Below are positions 51,066 to 54,032 of a DNA stretch of 54,032 nt, in pieces. The notes under the pieces were generated by a model. That model ran no database searches, was not told the DNA's origin, and worked only from the letters and a program-made list of their open reading frames with translations. Position numbers and translations under genes: made by a program. How positions within the stretch are numbered: the first letter of the stretch is position 1; every line of letters starts with the position of its first letter. The stretch is from contig JACDGS010000028.1 of assembly GCA_013821455.1 (NCBI GenBank), forward strand, positions 1 through 54,032, in the 5' to 3' direction. This stretch comes from Chthoniobacterales bacterium. Lineage in GTDB: Bacteria > Verrucomicrobiota > Verrucomicrobiia > Chthoniobacterales > UBA10450.

Positions 51066-51967
51066 GCATTGTTAGGCAACGGCGGCGCGGGCCATTTTTT
51101 GGCGTAGCGGAGCAGGCGTTTCGCAAAGTCCTTCGGTTTTTCGGCAAAGAAGCGCGCCCCGAGATCGAGCACGATTTCCTGCAATTCGCTTTCGCGGGCG
51201 CAAATCAAACCGAGCAGCAACGCCCGCTCGGGCTCGGGCAAGGTTTCGGTGGTTTCGAGGCGGGCGCGGAAAAATGCGAGATCGTGCAGCTCGCCCAGAT
51301 GACGACCGAGGGTTTTCGCCCCCGCCGCCAGTTCGTCAAGGACGATTAATTGCAGAGGTTGCAGCAGCAGCGCCTGATACCAAACGTCCTTCACCCGTTT
51401 GCGCCATCGATGGAAATTTTCCGCCGTTGGATCTTTCTCAGCGAGACGCAGCGCCCTGCGTCCGCGCCGGTAGAAGCGATGCAGCGCGCAGCTGAGATTT
51501 TCGGCAGTGAGGCCATCGAGCGGCCAGCCTTCTATGCGATCGCTGATCGCTTGGAGGGTTGTTCGCGCGGCCTGCTGTTCCGCGCCGAGATCGTGCGAAG
51601 CCGCGGCGATTTCGCGGCGCAGCAGCGCCGTCGTTAGGCGAAACGCCGCTTTCGGTTGGCTTGCCCGCTCACGCAGTTTTCGCAGAACCTGTAACTGCAC
51701 CGCGGCGTCGCGCGCGCCGGAAAGCGACTGGCCGATATCGCGGAGACGGCGATTTTCCTCCGCGAAAATTTCCTCGCCCATCTGATCGCAAATCAGCCGG
51801 AGAAGAGCGCGGATTTTTTTGATGTGCTTGCGGGCAGAGTGGACGGATTTCGCTGTCTTGGCGGTCTGGAGTTTAGAGATTTCTTCGAGGGATTTTTGCA
51901 ATTGCTCCCGCGCGATGCGGCGCACGCCCTCACTGGGGATTTCGCCGGGTTCGAGCTGATAACTCAT
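51062..51967 (-). CDS. CHAD-domain protein
   Basis: The 301-residue protein is a CHAD domain: SVHSARKHIKKIRALLRLIC, NRRLRDIGQSLSGARDAAVQL, NFHRWRKRVKDVWYQALLLQ and GRHLGELHDLAFFRARL, with the conserved His and basic residues that bind polyphosphate. It may bind polyphosphate granules. The ATG at 51967 (MSYQLEPGEIP) is preferred; the open frame upstream crosses a repeat and overlaps the divergent thioesterase gene. Confidence 0.88.
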   Translation of the reverse strand: MSYQLEPGEIPSEGVRRIAREQLQKSLEEISKLQTAKTAKSVHSARKHIKKIRALLRLICDQMGEEIFAEENRRLRDIGQSLSGARDAAVQLQVLRKLRERASQPKAAFRLTTALLRREIAAASHDLGAEQQAARTTLQAISDRIEGWPLDGLTAENLSCALHRFYRRGRRALRLAEKDPTAENFHRWRKRVKDVWYQALLLQPLQLIVLDELAAGAKTLGRHLGELHDLAFFRARLETTETLPEPERALLLGLICARESELQEIVLDLGARFFAEKPKDFAKRLLRYAKKWPAPPLPNNA

Positions 51968-52012
51968 GCAGAGATGATTCGCCCCGCACGGTGCGGCCGG
52001 CCTTTTCTCCGG

Positions 52013-52044
52013 GGAGCGCACGCGCGACGCATGCGCTACCCGGA
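52013..52044. repeat. Family A repeat, solitary right end
   Basis: GCGCACGCGCGACGCATGCG then CTACCCGG matches the right end of the family A elements. No left end is seen nearby. It lies between divergent CHAD and thioesterase genes. Confidence 0.7.
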
Positions 52045-52110
52045 CGAGTGCCTCCGAAAAGTATGGGGACGATCGTCGCTCTTGTTTGCAACGAGGGCTA
52101 GATTCGCCGG

Positions 52111-52554
52111 ATGGACGTCGCTGCACTTCGCGAAACCGAGCGGTTCCTCCACGAGCAAATCCCGCTGACGCGCGCCATGCAAGTGCGCGTGGAAAATTAC
52201 GGCGCAGGGCAACTCACTTTGACCGCGCCGCTGGATGCAAATCACAACCACCTCGGGACCGCTTTCGGCGGCAGTCTCGCTGCGTTGGTGATGGTAACGG
52301 GTTATGCGCTCCTCTGGCTGGAACTCGGCGATCGCACTGCGCACATCGTCATCAGCGAGAGCGCGCTGAAGTTTCGCCAGCCGGTGCGCGACGTTCTGCG
52401 GGCTATTTGCCTTCGACCAGGGCAGGCGCCGCTGGCGCAATTCAAGGCCGATTTCGCGGCGAACGGGAAAGCCCGGCTTCGCCTCGAAGTGGTGATCGAA
52501 GAGAACGGCGAGACCGCAGTAGAATTCGCCGGAACCTACGTCGCGCGTCGGTAA
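52111..52554 (+). CDS. YiiD C-terminal-like thioesterase (hot-dog fold)
   Basis: The 147-residue protein has the hot-dog pattern of the YiiD_C family: LRETERFLHEQIPLTRAMQVRV, ITLTAPLDANHNHLGTAFGG (HLGTAFGGS with the active-site region) and LKFRQPVRDVLRAICLRP. It probably hydrolyses acyl-CoA or acyl-ACP. In E. coli the domain is fused to an acetyltransferase; here it stands alone. Confidence 0.83.
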   Translation: MDVAALRETERFLHEQIPLTRAMQVRVENYGAGQLTLTAPLDANHNHLGTAFGGSLAALVMVTGYALLWLELGDRTAHIVISESALKFRQPVRDVLRAICLRPGQAPLAQFKADFAANGKARLRLEVVIEENGETAVEFAGTYVARR

Positions 52555-52567
52555 CCGGAGCTTTAAT

Positions 52568-52628
52568 CTTACACTTACACCTGCACTTACACTTTCCGAG
52601 AGAGTGTAAGTGTAAGTGTAGGTGCAGG
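52568..52628. repeat. Inverted repeat after the thioesterase gene
   Basis: CTTACACTTACACCTGCACTTACACTT and AGTGTAAGTGTAAGTGTAGGTGCAGG form a long stem of alternating hexamers around TCCGAGAG. It lies between the thioesterase stop and tRNA-Gln and may act as a terminator for either. Confidence 0.8.
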
Positions 52629-52651
52629 GATAAAGTGGGCGCTACGCGCCG

Positions 52652-52722
52652 CTACCCCGCATGGATTCGAACCATGAATAACGCCTCCAAAGGGCGCTGT
52701 GTTACCGTTACACCACGGGGTA
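52652..52722 (-). tRNA. tRNA-Gln (anticodon TTG)
   Basis: On the minus strand the acceptor stem TACCCCG pairs with CGGGGTA, discriminator G (as expected for Gln). The D arm is GTGT-AACGGTA-ACAC, the anticodon arm GCGCC-CTTTGGA-GGCGT with anticodon TTG, and the T arm CATGG-TTCGAAT-CCATG. The CCA end is not encoded. It decodes CAA. Confidence 0.95.
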
Positions 52723-52852
52723 TTGGGATGACCGATTCTGTTCGCCGGTTGCTGATTTAATTTCGGAACCGCCCGTCCGCAATCTCTAATCCCACTCGCC
52801 CGGTTTCGCCATTCGCAAAACTCCCGATTCTCGCGTAGATTGAAGGTTCAAT

Positions 52853-53617
52853 ATGCAGCAGCTCTCCATCGAAAATTTGCACGTGTCGATCGGCGACCAG
52901 GAGATCATTCGCGGTCTCACCCTGAGTGTTCCGCGCGGTGAAGTCCACGCCATCATGGGCCCGAACGGCTCAGGCAAAAGCACTCTCGCCAAGGTCCTCG
53001 CGGGCCATCCCGATTACATCGTGACAGAAGGCTCCGTGACGATGGACGGCGAGAATATTCTCGAGTGGGAACCGGACGAGCGCGCGCGCAAAGGCATCTT
53101 TCTCGCCTTCCAATATCCGAGCGAAATTCCCGGTGTGACGATCGCGAATTTCCTCCGCGCGGCGGTGCAGTCGCGCATGCCTGACGGCGAAGAACTGGAG
53201 GCGACCGATTACTACGCGCAGCTCTATAAAAAAATGGATCTGCTGGCGATGGATCGCTCTTTCACCTCGCGCTCGGTCAACGAAGGTTTTTCCGGCGGCG
53301 AGAAAAAGCGCAACGAAATTTTACAGATGGCCATGCTGGAACCGAAGTATGCGGTGCTCGACGAAACCGACAGCGGCCTCGATATCGACGCGCTGAAAAT
53401 CGTCTCGCACGGCGTGAACTCGCTCCGCGGACCGAATCTTGGCGTGCTTTTGATTACTCATTATCAGCGGCTCCTGAATTACATCGTGCCCGATCGCGTG
53501 CACGTGATGGTGCGCGGCCGCATCGAGCTCAGCGGCGACAAAGAGCTGGCCTTGCAGCTCGAAGAAAAAGGCTACGACTGGGTCAAGGACGACATCGACG
53601 AGCCCGCGCTTGCCTAA
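52853..53617 (+). CDS. sufC: Fe-S cluster assembly ATPase SufC
   Basis: The 254-residue ABC-type ATPase has Walker [17 protein letters not shown]-loop [11 protein letters not shown], signature [12 protein letters not shown] and Walker [17 protein letters not shown], all typical of SufC. It drives SufB-SufC-SufD cluster assembly. It ends in GCC-TAA within a 9-mer (53612) and is followed 13 bases later by sufB. Confidence 0.97.
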   Translation: MQQLSIENLHVSIGDQEIIRGLTLSVPRGEVHAIMGPNGSGKSTLAKVLAGHPDYIVTEGSVTMDGENILEWEPDERARKGIFLAFQYPSEIPGVTIANFLRAAVQSRMPDGEELEATDYYAQLYKKMDLLAMDRSFTSRSVNEGFSGGEKKRNEILQMAMLEPKYAVLDETDSGLDIDALKIVSHGVNSLRGPNLGVLLITHYQRLLNYIVPDRVHVMVRGRIELSGDKELALQLEEKGYDWVKDDIDEPALA

Positions 53618-53630
53618 CGAAAAGGAACAA

Positions 53631-54032
53631 ATGGTCAAAGAAAATACCTCACTCGAAATCGAACGGAACATTGGCGATTTCGCCTATCCGGAAACCCACA
53701 CCCACGACGCCGGCGTCGGTCTGACCGAGAAGACAATTCATTACATTTCGGATGTGAAACAGGATCCCGATTGGGTCCGCGAATTTCGTCTCAAAGCCTT
53801 CAAGATTTTCCAGAGCAAACCGATGCCGACGCATTGGGCGAGCAGAGATTTGGAAGCGATCGTCTTCGATAACATCCGCTATTATCTCAGCGGCGGCGTG
53901 CAGCCGAAACGCAATTGGGAAGATGTGCCCGAGGACGTGAAGCGCACCTTCGAGCGGCTCGGTATTCCTGAGCAGGAACGCAAATTCCTCGCCGGCGTGG
54001 AAGCGCAGTTCGACAGCGAGGCGGTTTACTCC
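53631..54032 (+). CDS. sufB: Fe-S cluster scaffold SufB (N-terminal part)
   Basis: The gene runs off the window; 134 codons are visible. The protein begins [20 protein letters not shown] and continues with [40 protein letters not shown] and [20 protein letters not shown], which match the SufB N-terminal region. A Shine-Dalgarno-like AAAGGAAC precedes the ATG. It follows sufC in the usual order. Confidence 0.95.
   Translation, partial: MVKENTSLEIERNIGDFAYPETHTHDAGVGLTEKTIHYISDVKQDPDWVREFRLKAFKIFQSKPMPTHWASRDLEAIVFDNIRYYLSGGVQPKRNWEDVPEDVKRTFERLGIPEQERKFLAGVEAQFDSEAVYS

Larger units (their letters stand above)
502..53620. repeat. Highly iterated 9-mer GCCTAACGA / TCGTTAGGC, about 77 exact copies
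   Basis: Counted by eye. Forward copies (GCCTAACGA) start at 502, 4558, 5077, 7689, 8005, 8390, 8749, 9220, 10138, 11219, 11485, 11987, 12258, 12972, 13169, 14637, 16194, 16205, 17077, 17146, 17350, 17919, 18187, 19880, 20312, 26865, 27877, 29106, 31259, 32625, 35087, 35221, 35495, 36922, 37213, 40179, 42125, 42843, 43018, 45739, 46150, 48011, 48246, 48751, 48813, 49408, 49835, 53612. Reverse copies (TCGTTAGGC) start at 678, 2168, 4689, 5268, 5375, 6130, 6448, 12219, 12890, 13294, 15495, 27230, 27708, 31075, 32840, 33990, 37812, 39584, 40992, 41023, 41797, 42393, 43268, 43721, 44772, 45233, 50538, 51059, 51631. Some thirty further sites differ at one base, usually an end base. About 0.4 copies are expected by chance. 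In proteins it is read as PN(E/D), LT, SLG or VR. The copies are dispersed, never tandem. Confidence 0.95.

Noticed and set aside
502-53620. Explaining the 9-mer by codon or amino-acid preference
   Set aside because: It occurs in different reading frames, on both strands and in intergenic DNA, so no single peptide or codon bias can account for it.

Overview
The window looks like chromosomal DNA of a GC-rich, double-membraned (Gram-negative) bacterium, most likely a member of the Verrucomicrobiota; this placement is inference. It rests on BamA and an OmpH/Skp chaperone, a 20S proteasome preceded by a 58-residue ubiquitin-like gene of the UBact type (C-terminus RTGQ), the futalosine-route menaquinone enzyme MqnC, Suf iron-sulphur assembly, and intergenic DNA full of palindromic repeats. 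Planctomycetes or Nitrospirota cannot be excluded. Most of it is ordinary core genome. There is no CRISPR array, rRNA, transposase or recognisable prophage.

Layout. 0-4.5 kb: end of mqnC, bamA, ompH and a DUF3108 protein. 4.6-7.9 kb (minus strand): a tight five-gene run, UBact - proteasome beta - proteasome alpha - N-acetylmuramoyl amidase - peptidoglycan-binding protein. 8-11 kb: LysM and GYF_2 proteins and an MsbA-type ABC exporter. 11-19 kb: molybdenum-cofactor genes in two groups (MOSC-mobA-fdhD and moaA-moaC-mog), separated by two DUF21/CBS membrane proteins and a lipoprotein. 19-26 kb: a stretch of different codon use with a GIN-domain lipoprotein, a YwaF-like membrane protein and a three- or four-gene minus-strand cassette (membrane patatin, amidase + GH75 chitosanase-like fusion, unknown membrane protein, small unknown). 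26-28 kb: a response regulator whose receiver has lost its phosphorylation residues, overlapping a secreted nuclease-like protein. 28-37 kb: efflux and stress (RND pump, Rrf2-type regulator, SDR, 14-TM MFS pump, MATE pump) with two copies of one operator dyad. 37-44 kb: PepF, TPR, RNA m5U methyltransferase, DUF1802, PHP and a YyaL-like protein. 44.5-48 kb: ModB-ModC and MntR-MntH with an MntR-like palindrome. 48-54 kb: a second GH75-like protein, LpxH-like phosphoesterase, CHAD protein, thioesterase, tRNA-Gln and sufC-sufB.

The strongest unexplained signal is not a gene. The 9-mer GCCTAACGA (reverse TCGTTAGGC) occurs about 77 times on both strands, where fewer than one copy is expected by chance. 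It lies inside genes of every function, in intergenic DNA and at gene ends, where it often supplies the stop codon. It is missing from about 20.3 to 26.9 kb, which includes the compositionally odd cassette. This pattern resembles a DNA-uptake sequence or another genome-wide recognition word. A second theme is several families of intergenic palindromic repeats, some of whose ends also supply stop codons.
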